Shown here in pieces: positions 1 to 8,062 of a stretch of 44,900 bases of DNA. The notes under the pieces are model-generated. The model was not told where the DNA came from. It saw only the letters and a program-made list of their open reading frames with translations, and searched no databases. The DNA comes from Bacteroidales bacterium. Its GTDB lineage: Bacteria; Bacteroidota; Bacteroidia; Bacteroidales; UBA12481. The translations under genes and the position numbers were made by a program. The stretch covers positions 1 through 44,900 of the forward strand of contig JAAYIP010000191.1 in the NCBI GenBank assembly GCA_012523435.1. The letters run 5' to 3'. The stretch's first letter is position 1. The number at the start of each line of letters is the position of its first letter.

Positions 1-970
1 GGGAGTTAAAGAGCCGCCTTTCGCCCGTAATTATTTCGCCCGACAGCTCCTGATGAGTCCTTTTTGCTGCTTCTTTACCCAAAGCGGCGGCGCGGATAGC
101 CATTTTGGGGGCTTTATCGAGCGGGGACATCATCGCATCGTATTGTTTGCGCAGATTGTCAACTTCCTCCTCGCCAATAAAGGTGTTCATCTCAAAGATG
201 ACGCCGGATTTGCGGATCCGATCGATCTCTTGGTTGAGCACCACTTCCGGGAGGATCTCCCGGGAGACCGAGTAGCGCAAGGCTCCACCGGGCTGCTCGT
301 TCTGATCAAATATAGTACACTGAAAACCAGCTTGTTGTAAATACCATGCAGCAGATAAACCATAGGGTCCAGATCCGATGATGGCAATATTTTTATTCAG
401 TTTATGGGTAGGAATAATTGATTCGGCAGGGAGGTTTTCCTGTAGGTGATGATCTCCCGCGATTCTTTTAAGCAGGCAGATAGCCACCGGTTCATCGATG
501 GATTTCCGGCGGCAGGCTCCTTCGCAGGGGGCGGGGCAGATGCGTCCCAACACGGAGGGCAGGGCGATATCCCGGATCACGACATCATAGGCTTGCCGGA
601 ATTCGCCAGCTGCCAGATGCCTGTTCATCAGCGGGATATCCATGTGGGCTGGACAGGCGCGTTGGCAGGGGGCTTCGCAATCCCCGACATGGTCGCTGAG
701 CAACAGGTCGAGAGCGGTTTTACGTGCCTCTCTTACCTCCTCATCTCCAGTGATGATCTGCATGCCCTCTTCTGCCCGGATGGAGCAGCTCGGGATCATT
801 TTGCCGTTACGCTCATCCTTTACCACACAGATCATACAGGAGGCAAAGTGGGGCAGGTCGCCGTTATGGCACATTGAGGGAATGATGATCCCCAGCATAC
901 CGGCGGCTTCCATCAGGGTAGTTCCGGGCTCAACTTCTATCGGTTGATGATCTATGGTTAGGTTAATCAT
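1..970 (-). CDS. [2Fe-2S]/GltD-like flavoprotein, partial (C-terminus beyond left edge)
   Basis: ATG at 970; 323 codons are visible and the frame is open to the window edge. Residues 1-75 form a plant-type/NuoG-like [2Fe-2S] ferredoxin domain with C34, C45, C48 and C62. Next comes the two-motif Fe-S region of GltD/NfnB-type proteins (C98, C102, C106 followed by Pro; then C145P, C149E, C153). A dinucleotide-binding fold follows with GSGPYG at 199-204 and PGGALRY at 227-233, as in the FAD half of glutamate synthase beta chain. At about residue 280 the sequence jumps from the end of this FAD half (QYDAM) to what looks like the family's C-terminal segment (PKMAIRAAALGKEAA). The NAD(P)H domain and the FAD-contacting GD motif therefore appear absent. 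It starts 6 bases after the NuoE-NuoF fusion stop, so the two products probably form one complex. I infer a role in electron transfer between NADH, ferredoxin and FAD. No hydrogenase H-cluster motif is visible. Confidence 0.85.
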   Translation of the reverse strand, partial: MINLTIDHQPIEVEPGTTLMEAAGMLGIIIPSMCHNGDLPHFASCMICVVKDERNGKMIPSCSIRAEEGMQIITGDEEVREARKTALDLLLSDHVGDCEAPCQRACPAHMDIPLMNRHLAAGEFRQAYDVVIRDIALPSVLGRICPAPCEGACRRKSIDEPVAICLLKRIAGDHHLQENLPAESIIPTHKLNKNIAIIGSGPYGLSAAWYLQQAGFQCTIFDQNEQPGGALRYSVSREILPEVVLNQEIDRIRKSGVIFEMNTFIGEEEVDNLRKQYDAMMSPLDKAPKMAIRAAALGKEAAKRTHQELSGEIITGERRLFNS

Positions 971-976
971 GGCTCC

Positions 977-3319
977 TCAAAATTTATCAATGGCATCCAC
1001 CGGGCAGATCAGGCGGCAGGTATCGCATTTGATACACTTCTCCTGCTCAATTTCGTGTTTCTCGTGTGGTTTGAACCGGATAGCTTCGGTGGGGCATTTT
1101 TGTGCGCAGAGTGTGCATCCGATGCAGTTATCATTGATGGTGTAATGAATCAAGTCGGCGCACTTGCCGGTTGGGCAATGTCCCTGAATGTGAGCTTCAT
1201 ATTCGTCACGGAAGTACCTTAGGGTGGTGAGAACGGGGTTTGGGGCTGTCCGGCCCAGGCCGCAGAGGCTCCCCTTGCGGGTCCATTCGGCCAGCTTCTC
1301 CAGCTCATCCAGGTCGGAGGTTTTCCCCTTGCCTTGGCAGAGTCGTTCAAGAATATCCAGCATCCGCCGGGTGCCGATCCGGCAGAAGGTACATTTTCCG
1401 CACGACTCTTTTTGGGTGAACGACAGGAAGTAGCGTGCCATATCGACCATACAGTCGGTATCATCCAGCACTACCAGACCTCCGGATCCCATCATAGCTC
1501 CCAGCTCAGTCATGGTTTCAAACCCCACCGGGGTATCGGCCAGGCTGGCAGGGATACATCCTCCCGATGGGCCACCGATCTGTATTGCTTTGAACTGATG
1601 GCCATTGGGTATTCCGCCGCCGATCTCTTCCACGATCTCCCGGATGGTGATTCCCATAGGTACCTCGATCAGCCCGCCGCGTGCAATTTTCCCCGCCAGG
1701 GCAAAAACTTTGGTGCCCTTGCTGGCATTTGTTCCCATGCGATTAAATTCGGTAGCGCCATGGCGCATGATGTAACTGACCATCGCGAGGGTTTCGGTGT
1801 TGTTCACCACGGTGGGAGCTCCCCAGAGCCCTTGTTCGGCCGGGAACGGTGGCCGGAGTGTCGGAAATCCCCGCCGTCCCTCAATGGAAGCAATCAGAGC
1901 AGTCTCTTCGCCACAGACAAAGGCGCCGGCTCCCTCGTATAGCCTGATCCTGAAGTTAAACGAGCTGCCCAGAATGTTTTGACCGAGGTATCCGGCTTCG
2001 GCGCATTGGCGGATCGCCTCACGGATGCGCTGAACAGCCAGCGGATATTCGGCCCGGATATAGAAAAATCCTTCGCCTGCTCCCGTTGCATACCCAGCTA
2101 TCAGCATGCCCTCCAAAACGCGATAAGGATACGACTCCAACAACATCCGGTCCATGAATGCTCCAGGGTCGCCCTCATCTCCGTTGCAGATGACATATTT
2201 GATGTCAGACTTCTGCCGCGAGACCATCTCCCACTTCACTCCTGTTGGGAATCCTCCTCCCCCTCGCCCGCGCAGTCCACTCTCGGTGATCTCCCGAATT
2301 ACTTCGGCAGGGCTCGTTCCGGTAAGACATTTCTTCAATGCCTTAAACCCTCCATTTTTCTTATACTCGTTGATATCAAGAGGGTTAAGTGCCCCGCGAT
2401 ACTCCGTTGCTATGGAAATCTGCCTGCCGAGAAATGAGGAAACCTCCTTCTCCCGGATGGAGGAAGAGTAGCGATCAACCCCGTCCCAGGTACGGTCGTC
2501 CTGAATCGTATTAATCAGGTTGAATGCCTTTACGCTAAGTTTTTTCCAAAAACCGGTCGGGCTGAAGTGCTGCTCAATGATTTGACGGACGTCGCCGGGC
2601 TTAACCTGGGTGTACAGAATGGGGTCGCCATTAACAGGCACAACTTCTACCAAGGGAACCTGGTGACACATCCCAACACAACCTACATTCTTTAGCTTGA
2701 TATTCAGAGAGTTGCTTTCGACGGTCTCTTCAACTGCCTGGCGGATAGCTTCGCTCCCGCTGGCCACGCAACAGGAACCCAGGCCGATTCTGATCTCGCC
2801 CTCAATTTCCCGACCCAGGGCAGTCCGGAAGGTTTTATCTTTACTTTTACCGAGCTGGTTTTTAAAATCTTCCAGCAATTTTCCGGCCTGATCGGGGGAG
2901 ACGTGACCATAGGTGATGCCATCGATCTGGACCACTGGAGCGATCGTACAGCATCCGAGGCAGCTGACCTTTTCCACGGTGAAGGTCCCGCTGGCATCGG
3001 TATCCTTTCCTTCCGTGAGATCAAGTTCCCGGCAGATAGCATCATAAACCAGTCCGGCCCCCTTGACATGGCAGGCGGTTCCGATGCAAACCCGTATCAT
3101 GTGTTTGCCAACGGGTTGTAGCCTGAACTGTGAGTAGAAACTGGCCACACCGATGATCTGGGCCGGGGTAATTGGCGTGATTGCACAGACCCGTTTGAGT
3201 GCCACCTCAGGTAAATAGTGATATTTTTTCTGGATGGCCTGCAGAATGGGAATCACCGCTGAAGTCTCCCTTCCGGTGGATTCAATGATTTGGTCTATAT
3301 CGTTGATATTGAATTCCAT
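977..3319 (-). CDS. NuoE-NuoF fusion, NADH-binding flavo-iron-sulfur subunit with two extra [4Fe-4S] clusters
   Basis: About 780 aa; ATG at 3319 (an in-frame TTG lies directly upstream). Residue numbers count from that TTG. Residues 1-160 are a NuoE/HydC thioredoxin-like [2Fe-2S] domain (C79, C84, C121, C125). Residues 165-255 are a second thioredoxin-like [2Fe-2S] domain, as at the N-terminus of HydB/HndC (C184/C185, C215, C219). Residues 300-690 are NuoF, with the NADH/FMN loop GLRGRGGGGFPTG at 349-361, NGDEGDPGAF at 380-389, GEETALIASIEGRRG from 471, and the N3 [4Fe-4S] ligands C641, C644, C647 and C687. The C-terminus holds two ferredoxin clusters (C733/736/739/743 and C763/766/769/773). 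The family oxidises or reduces NADH at FMN and passes electrons through Fe-S clusters, and in HydABC/Hnd-type enzymes it takes part in electron bifurcation. The E-F fusion in one chain is less common than separate subunits. It lies 6 bases after the upstream gene. Confidence 0.93.
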   Translation of the reverse strand: MEFNINDIDQIIESTGRETSAVIPILQAIQKKYHYLPEVALKRVCAITPITPAQIIGVASFYSQFRLQPVGKHMIRVCIGTACHVKGAGLVYDAICRELDLTEGKDTDASGTFTVEKVSCLGCCTIAPVVQIDGITYGHVSPDQAGKLLEDFKNQLGKSKDKTFRTALGREIEGEIRIGLGSCCVASGSEAIRQAVEETVESNSLNIKLKNVGCVGMCHQVPLVEVVPVNGDPILYTQVKPGDVRQIIEQHFSPTGFWKKLSVKAFNLINTIQDDRTWDGVDRYSSSIREKEVSSFLGRQISIATEYRGALNPLDINEYKKNGGFKALKKCLTGTSPAEVIREITESGLRGRGGGGFPTGVKWEMVSRQKSDIKYVICNGDEGDPGAFMDRMLLESYPYRVLEGMLIAGYATGAGEGFFYIRAEYPLAVQRIREAIRQCAEAGYLGQNILGSSFNFRIRLYEGAGAFVCGEETALIASIEGRRGFPTLRPPFPAEQGLWGAPTVVNNTETLAMVSYIMRHGATEFNRMGTNASKGTKVFALAGKIARGGLIEVPMGITIREIVEEIGGGIPNGHQFKAIQIGGPSGGCIPASLADTPVGFETMTELGAMMGSGGLVVLDDTDCMVDMARYFLSFTQKESCGKCTFCRIGTRRMLDILERLCQGKGKTSDLDELEKLAEWTRKGSLCGLGRTAPNPVLTTLRYFRDEYEAHIQGHCPTGKCADLIHYTINDNCIGCTLCAQKCPTEAIRFKPHEKHEIEQEKCIKCDTCRLICPVDAIDKF

Positions 3320-3325
3320 CAACTG

Positions 3326-5200
3326 TTAATTTGCGGCTATGCAATATAAAAACTGTTCGCCCCGGAGATAGATCGTTCCATCGGTGAATGCCGGTGTGAC
3401 CACCGATTTCTCTCCCAGAACCGGGCTACCCAGCTTCACGGGAGTTTTATCGAGCTTGTAAATATGCATAGTTCCACCCCGATCCATCACATACACTTTT
3501 CCGTCGGCGATCATCGGGGAGCCATAAAACCCTTGTCCGAACTCCTCCTCCCAGTACTGATCGCCGGTTTTGGCATCAAAGCAACCCAGCACGCCGTAGG
3601 TGGTGGCGATGAATATGAGTCCTTGGGCTACAGCCGGACTCGCGGTTTCGGGAAGGACATCATACTGTTGCCACAGTATTTCAGGGTTGGGGCCCGGCCG
3701 GATAGCTACCAGAGAGGCATATTCGTTCGCGGCATAGACAATACCATTGGAAAAGGCTGCTGAGGGGCCCACTTCGCCCGATAGTACATCCACCGACCAA
3801 AGTTCCTGGCCTGTTTGTGCGTCGAATCCGGCAACCGAAGGTGCGGAGGTGGTGATCACCTGCATCTTGCCGTCAATTTCCGCCAAGATGGGTGATGACC
3901 AGGATATTTTTGATTTTCTGACGGTTTCCCAGATGGTCTCTCCGTTGGCCATGTTGAGTCCGAGGAGCCGACCGCTTTTATTTGTATCGTATTGAACAAT
4001 AAGGGTTTGGTTAAAGTAGATAAGAGAAGAGGAGTGCCCGTAGTGGTTATCTGGAACCCCTAAGTTTTTGGCCCACACCCGATCGCCATTGTGGGTGAGC
4101 GCAATCAAGTCGCCGGTGCCGAAGATGGCATAAACACGCTGGTTGTCAACTGTTAAGGTTGGAGCTGAGAGTCCGGTGTCATTGGTAGTTTTCGGTGCGG
4201 TGGCTGGTGTGCCGGGGATATTGTTGGCTTCGGCTTGCCACAATAGATCGCCTGTGAGGCGGTCGAAGCAGAAAACCCATCGGCCCTGGGCATCAGCGCC
4301 GGCGAGAAAGAGCTTGGTGCCCCAGATCACCGGTGAATTGTACCCGGGCTTGGGAATCTTAGCTTTCCATTTGATATTGCGCCCGGAGGGACCATCCCAA
4401 GTTTCTGGCAAATTCTTTGCTTTGGAGATGCCCTGCCCCAGATGTCCTCTGAAATAAACATGATTTAAGGCGGGAAGAGCACTTACGGCTGTTCCAACAA
4501 GTGGCTCGGTCGGCTGTGTCGGCTGATCTGGAATATCAGCGACTTCGACTATTGGCGCAACGGTCTCAATATTAGTATGTTCTATGGTGTCGATAGTGGG
4601 TGGGTCGACTTCGTTACGGCTGTCAATTTCCTCCTCCTGCTCGATCAGGTCAATAACCTCCACGTCGCTCTGTGTCTCCTCAGTAACAGCCTCAGCCACT
4701 ACCTCTCCGGTGAGTTCGCCCTTCTGATATTTGTCGAGATAATCCACAGTCACCAGAGAACCAATGACTGCGCCGATAAACAAGATGGCTCCAATGCTCA
4801 GAATCCATCGCTGGGTGACAATCCGGTTGAGCAACAGGTTTCCGCCGCTGATCAAGGGTTCGCCAATCCTGGCTTTCAGGCTGTGGTAGATTCTTAGCAG
4901 GACAGCAAAGGCGATTGCACCGGCCAGCAAGAGGAAAGCCCCGGTTTTGATCTGCCACTGACTGGTGAAATAAGCTTTCCGTGCTAAAAGGTCAAGATTG
5001 CGGATATCCCGGATCAGGGTTTCGCTTTCGGGGTTCGACTTGAACTGCTCGACCAGCTGCGTAAGCGCCACACTTTCAAGTGGATCATGATACCTGACGT
5101 GCAAATAATTCAGGAGCAGCAGCAGCGCCACTATCAGCGTGAACAGGCCGGCAACGGCCATCAATTGGGATACCAGTTTTATCCTGGTTTTTTCATCCAT
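3326..5200 (-). CDS. Three-TM membrane protein fused to a PQQ-like beta-propeller
   Basis: ATG at 5200 overlaps the last 8 bases of the polyferredoxin gene (translational coupling), giving 624 aa; a longer in-frame reading to 5245 is possible but less likely. Three membrane helices are predicted by eye at about 10-32, 85-104 and 132-151. An acidic, Thr/Pro-rich linker follows (about 160-245, with runs of Glu/Asp), then a BamB/PQQ-like propeller (about 250-624) with tryptophan-docking repeats such as TGDLLW, NGETIW, TGQELW and TGDQYW. There is no CXXCH haem motif. The linker looks like a flexible tether placing the propeller outside the cytoplasmic membrane. Function unknown; by context it is a structural or docking part of the redox operon. 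The propeller type alone does not show that PQQ is bound. Confidence 0.85.
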   Translation of the reverse strand: MDEKTRIKLVSQLMAVAGLFTLIVALLLLLNYLHVRYHDPLESVALTQLVEQFKSNPESETLIRDIRNLDLLARKAYFTSQWQIKTGAFLLLAGAIAFAVLLRIYHSLKARIGEPLISGGNLLLNRIVTQRWILSIGAILFIGAVIGSLVTVDYLDKYQKGELTGEVVAEAVTEETQSDVEVIDLIEQEEEIDSRNEVDPPTIDTIEHTNIETVAPIVEVADIPDQPTQPTEPLVGTAVSALPALNHVYFRGHLGQGISKAKNLPETWDGPSGRNIKWKAKIPKPGYNSPVIWGTKLFLAGADAQGRWVFCFDRLTGDLLWQAEANNIPGTPATAPKTTNDTGLSAPTLTVDNQRVYAIFGTGDLIALTHNGDRVWAKNLGVPDNHYGHSSSLIYFNQTLIVQYDTNKSGRLLGLNMANGETIWETVRKSKISWSSPILAEIDGKMQVITTSAPSVAGFDAQTGQELWSVDVLSGEVGPSAAFSNGIVYAANEYASLVAIRPGPNPEILWQQYDVLPETASPAVAQGLIFIATTYGVLGCFDAKTGDQYWEEEFGQGFYGSPMIADGKVYVMDRGGTMHIYKLDKTPVKLGSPVLGEKSVVTPAFTDGTIYLRGEQFLYCIAAN

Positions 5201-6479
5201 GGGCAATCGTTTTATCGACAGGACAATAATCCAGGCACCTGGCACAACTGTAACAGTCGGCCCGGTTGGCCTGATAATCTTCTTTTCTCCGGAAAATAAG
5301 CTGATTTAGGGCAGTCAGACCGATCACCAGTCCGAGGAACCCACCAAGAATCATGGCGCCGATCCGAAATTTTTCTCTGATGGTAGCGGCATCTTCGGTG
5401 AGAGTTTCAAGCGTTTGCCCGGATGCTAGAAAGGTCTGGATATCAAGATTTAACGGGTCGCTCCTCAACTCAGGATGAGCAATCAATAGCTCAGCGAGAT
5501 AGACTGTTGAGTTCGCTCGTGAGAGAAAGACATGCGACAGGCTTCCGATGAACATCCCGACTGCGATCAGGACAGGGATTAGTGCGGCGAATGTGAGGAA
5601 TCTGCGTGTTTGGGTTCGGGGTTCGGGTTTGGTTTGTTCTGAATCGGGGAAATCAATAGCTTCGAAAGGGCATGCAGTAGTGCAGAGTTTACACTGTACA
5701 CAGCTGGTTGGATAGATGGAGAGGTGCCATTTAGAGAACCTGGAGGTGAGACTGAGGAGGGCACCATAGGGACAGATAAACCGGCAGTAGGGGCGTGCGA
5801 CGAAGAGTCCCATGAGCAAAAACGCGATGCCCAGGAGGATCATGATGAATTTGCCGTTCAACCGGTAGATGCCGATGAACGGATCGTACCGGCAGATGAT
5901 GAAATCGGTGCCGGTTGTGGCAAAGAGAACCGCTAATCCCAGATAGGTCCACGGTAGGATACTCAGTGACTTGCGCAGCCAAACCGGTAGGTTGATGGGC
6001 TTGAATATGATCAGATCCTGGATGGCACCTAGTGGGCAGGCGGCGGCACAGAATACCCGGCCAAAGAATAGACTGAATATCAAGGGTAAAAGAAACACCA
6101 GCAGTGCCACCAAGGGCAATCGGTAGGTTGGGTCGGCCAGCGCCAGCGCCACGTTTTGAATGGATCCGACGGAGCAGATACAGCCCTGTTTGTAAAATCC
6201 AAAATAGAAGAGGGAAAAAATCGTGAGGATCAGGATGCCGTAACGCGATCGCCGGCGGATGGCAACCCAGGCAGTCAGGCTCATCACCAGTACGAGAATT
6301 GCCAAGTCGAGGAATTCGAGTGCAGGGCTGCGGGGGGCAGGATGCTCTGGTACTGGTTGGGTATATTCAGTTTTAAACTCCGGTTTAGGAAAGCGTTGCT
6401 GGGCATACGAATGGTTCGATGCACACAGGAGTACAATCAGAAGCATAAGGCTACGGATCAGACCGGCTAACCAGTTCAT
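5193..6479 (-). CDS. NapH/NosR-type polytopic polyferredoxin
   Basis: Start set at ATG 6479 (428 aa), 13 bases after the upstream ferredoxin gene; an in-frame GTG at 6509 would overlap that gene. A signal peptide-like segment (residues 1-27, ending in SYAQ) precedes several membrane helices. Cysteine motifs are C100-x-C102, C144AAAC148P, C232RFIC236P, the ferredoxin motif C260/263/266/270, and a second complete ferredoxin motif at the C-terminus (C409/412/415/419). The paired CxxxCP motifs between helices are the hallmark of NapH, CcoG, RdxA and the NosR C-terminus, which carry electrons across or along the membrane, in several cases from quinol. The adjacent NapG-like ferredoxin supports this reading. 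No nitrate, nitrous-oxide or haem protein is encoded nearby, so the terminal partner is unknown. Confidence 0.88.
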   Translation of the reverse strand: MNWLAGLIRSLMLLIVLLCASNHSYAQQRFPKPEFKTEYTQPVPEHPAPRSPALEFLDLAILVLVMSLTAWVAIRRRSRYGILILTIFSLFYFGFYKQGCICSVGSIQNVALALADPTYRLPLVALLVFLLPLIFSLFFGRVFCAAACPLGAIQDLIIFKPINLPVWLRKSLSILPWTYLGLAVLFATTGTDFIICRYDPFIGIYRLNGKFIMILLGIAFLLMGLFVARPYCRFICPYGALLSLTSRFSKWHLSIYPTSCVQCKLCTTACPFEAIDFPDSEQTKPEPRTQTRRFLTFAALIPVLIAVGMFIGSLSHVFLSRANSTVYLAELLIAHPELRSDPLNLDIQTFLASGQTLETLTEDAATIREKFRIGAMILGGFLGLVIGLTALNQLIFRRKEDYQANRADCYSCARCLDYCPVDKTIAHG

Positions 6480-6492
6480 TCGGAGGGTTTTG

Positions 6493-7047
6493 TCAGGATG
6501 TGAACGCACCTTTTATCAGATAAGGATTTTCAATTGGGACTCGTTTGATGGCATCGGATGGGCAAACGCGTGCTATGGCGCACTGGTTGCAGTTATCGCA
6601 CAGGTCGTGCCGGATCTGCAGGTGCAGGGATCCGTTTCCGAAAGAGGTACATCCTTTGACGCATTTACCGCACCCGTTGCAGAGTTTTTCATCAATGGCA
6701 TACTCAAAGAAAGGCTCTTCCACAAATTTTCGCTGGATAGCTCCGGTGGGGCAGAGCTGGTTTTCTGCGCCGGTATTGAGATCCATCGTGTTAGGCTTGA
6801 AATAGCCCCCGCACAAGTCGCAATAGCCACAAAGATCATAGGCGTGGACACATTTAACTGCCGAAGGGGTCTTGATACATTCGGTAGCACAGCGACCGCA
6901 CTGGGTGCATTTCATGGGGTCGATCTGCCAGACATACTGACCAGATGCTGATACCCGTCTTTTGAAGAAGATCTGCCCTGTGATAAAGAGCAGAGCTCCC
7001 AGAATTGAGTATCGCCCCACGTTGGTAATGAATTTTTTACGATCCAT
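6493..7047 (-). CDS. Membrane-anchored ferredoxin with four [4Fe-4S] motifs (NapG/MauM-like)
   Basis: ATG at 7047 gives 184 aa and overlaps the end of the upstream propeller gene by 11 bases. The N-terminus (DRKKFI followed by a hydrophobic segment to residue 28) resembles a Tat-like signal or anchor with KK/RK instead of a strict RR. Cluster motifs are C47/50/53/57 with C66, C73/76/79 with distant C99-P, C123/126/129/133, and C150/153/156 with C162-P. This matches the NapG/MauM layout, a ferredoxin carrying four clusters and held on the periplasmic face. It sits directly before the NapH-like gene, the same order as napG-napH. I infer that the two work as a quinol- or ferredoxin-coupled electron relay. 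Confidence 0.87.
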   Translation of the reverse strand: MDRKKFITNVGRYSILGALLFITGQIFFKRRVSASGQYVWQIDPMKCTQCGRCATECIKTPSAVKCVHAYDLCGYCDLCGGYFKPNTMDLNTGAENQLCPTGAIQRKFVEEPFFEYAIDEKLCNGCGKCVKGCTSFGNGSLHLQIRHDLCDNCNQCAIARVCPSDAIKRVPIENPYLIKGAFTS

Positions 7048-8011
7048 GCTGATCTTTTTTTTCGAATATTCTGATGCTATTCCGATCGAAATCCAAGGCC
7101 AGGATCTCCCCGGCGGAGGTAACAGCCAGATCGGGGGCTGTTTTTCCTGTTTCAAAAGATGAGGGAGGGGCCACCACGCTACTCAGTTCTCCAGAGGGTT
7201 TGTATTCTTTAACTCTCACGAGCCCTTTCTCGGCTGTCACAAAGAAACCATCGGGAAGAATGGCCATGTGAGCTGGATTACAGCATCCGCTGAAGCCGGA
7301 AATGTCCATGGATGGTTTTGCCCAGTGGCTTCGGAGATTCCCGTCTGTTGTGTAGTTTTCCAGGGCGTGCATGCCTGGATTGACGACCCAGAGTTCTCCG
7401 TCAGGAGTAAAAGCCACATCGAAATAGAAACTTGGCACGATAAAACCATGGAGATCTTCCGATTCTCTTTTCCCATAGATCTTCCGAATCAGCGTTCCAT
7501 CCTCGTTAAACAGAAGAAGCACTCTTTGCCCGGCATCGGCCACAGCCACCAATCCTTCATGAAAAGCCACTGAGGTGAAATGTGATGAGTCAGATTCGGA
7601 TAGATAGCTCCGAATCAATTGACCTTCAAAATTATAGAGTGAAACCAGGTTATCAAAGCCGATGAATATTCCCGATTTCACTACCTGAATGCAGTTAGGT
7701 CGTCCGGTTAAAGTCATTTTCGATTCCTGTTGTCCCTCTTGGGAGATCACCTGGAGGTTATTTTCGGTGACCAGATAAATGTGGTTATCAAACCAGGAGA
7801 TCCCTCGTGCCTTATCCTTGCCCAGCCGGATATTTCTGGTTTCGGAGTAGTGAATCATTGCAGGGTCAACTTTTTCAAACTCGCTGATATCATAGGCATA
7901 GGGATTATCGGGGCGCTTATCCAGCTGAGTTGATCGGTGGTCGGTATAAACAAGTACCGCAATCAATCCGGCGAGTAGAATCAGAAAAACATATAGGACT
8001 TTTTTGTTCAT
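7037..8011 (-). CDS. Membrane-anchored NHL/SMP-30-like beta-propeller protein
   Basis: 324 aa from ATG 8011. Residues 4-22 form a single hydrophobic signal anchor (VLYVFLILLAGLIAVLVY), and the rest is predicted outside the cytoplasm. The body contains NHL-like blades (ARGISWFDNHIYLVTE, SVAFHEGLVAVADAGQRVLLLFNEDG, DVAFTPDGELWVVNPG, LAVTSAGEILALDFDRNSIRIF). This type of propeller is unlike the PQQ-type ones on both sides. NHL propellers bind small ligands or act as lactonases or lyases, but no catalytic signature is visible here. It is the fourth consecutive propeller gene in the operon and lies 51 bases after the preceding gene. Function unknown; probably a periplasmic partner of the Fe-S proteins. 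Confidence 0.8.
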   Translation of the reverse strand: MNKKVLYVFLILLAGLIAVLVYTDHRSTQLDKRPDNPYAYDISEFEKVDPAMIHYSETRNIRLGKDKARGISWFDNHIYLVTENNLQVISQEGQQESKMTLTGRPNCIQVVKSGIFIGFDNLVSLYNFEGQLIRSYLSESDSSHFTSVAFHEGLVAVADAGQRVLLLFNEDGTLIRKIYGKRESEDLHGFIVPSFYFDVAFTPDGELWVVNPGMHALENYTTDGNLRSHWAKPSMDISGFSGCCNPAHMAILPDGFFVTAEKGLVRVKEYKPSGELSSVVAPPSSFETGKTAPDLAVTSAGEILALDFDRNSIRIFEKKDQHGS

Positions 8012-8062
8012 TTGATGATTTGGCTCTCGTGGTGACTTTCTGTTTTGATCGTTGTAATTATT

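Noticed and set aside
1-3319. Electron-bifurcating [FeFe]-hydrogenase operon (HydABC)
   Set aside because: The NuoEF fusion fits, but the partner gene goes from a [2Fe-2S] domain to GltD-type cysteines with no H-cluster motifs. A hydrogenase could still lie beyond the left edge.
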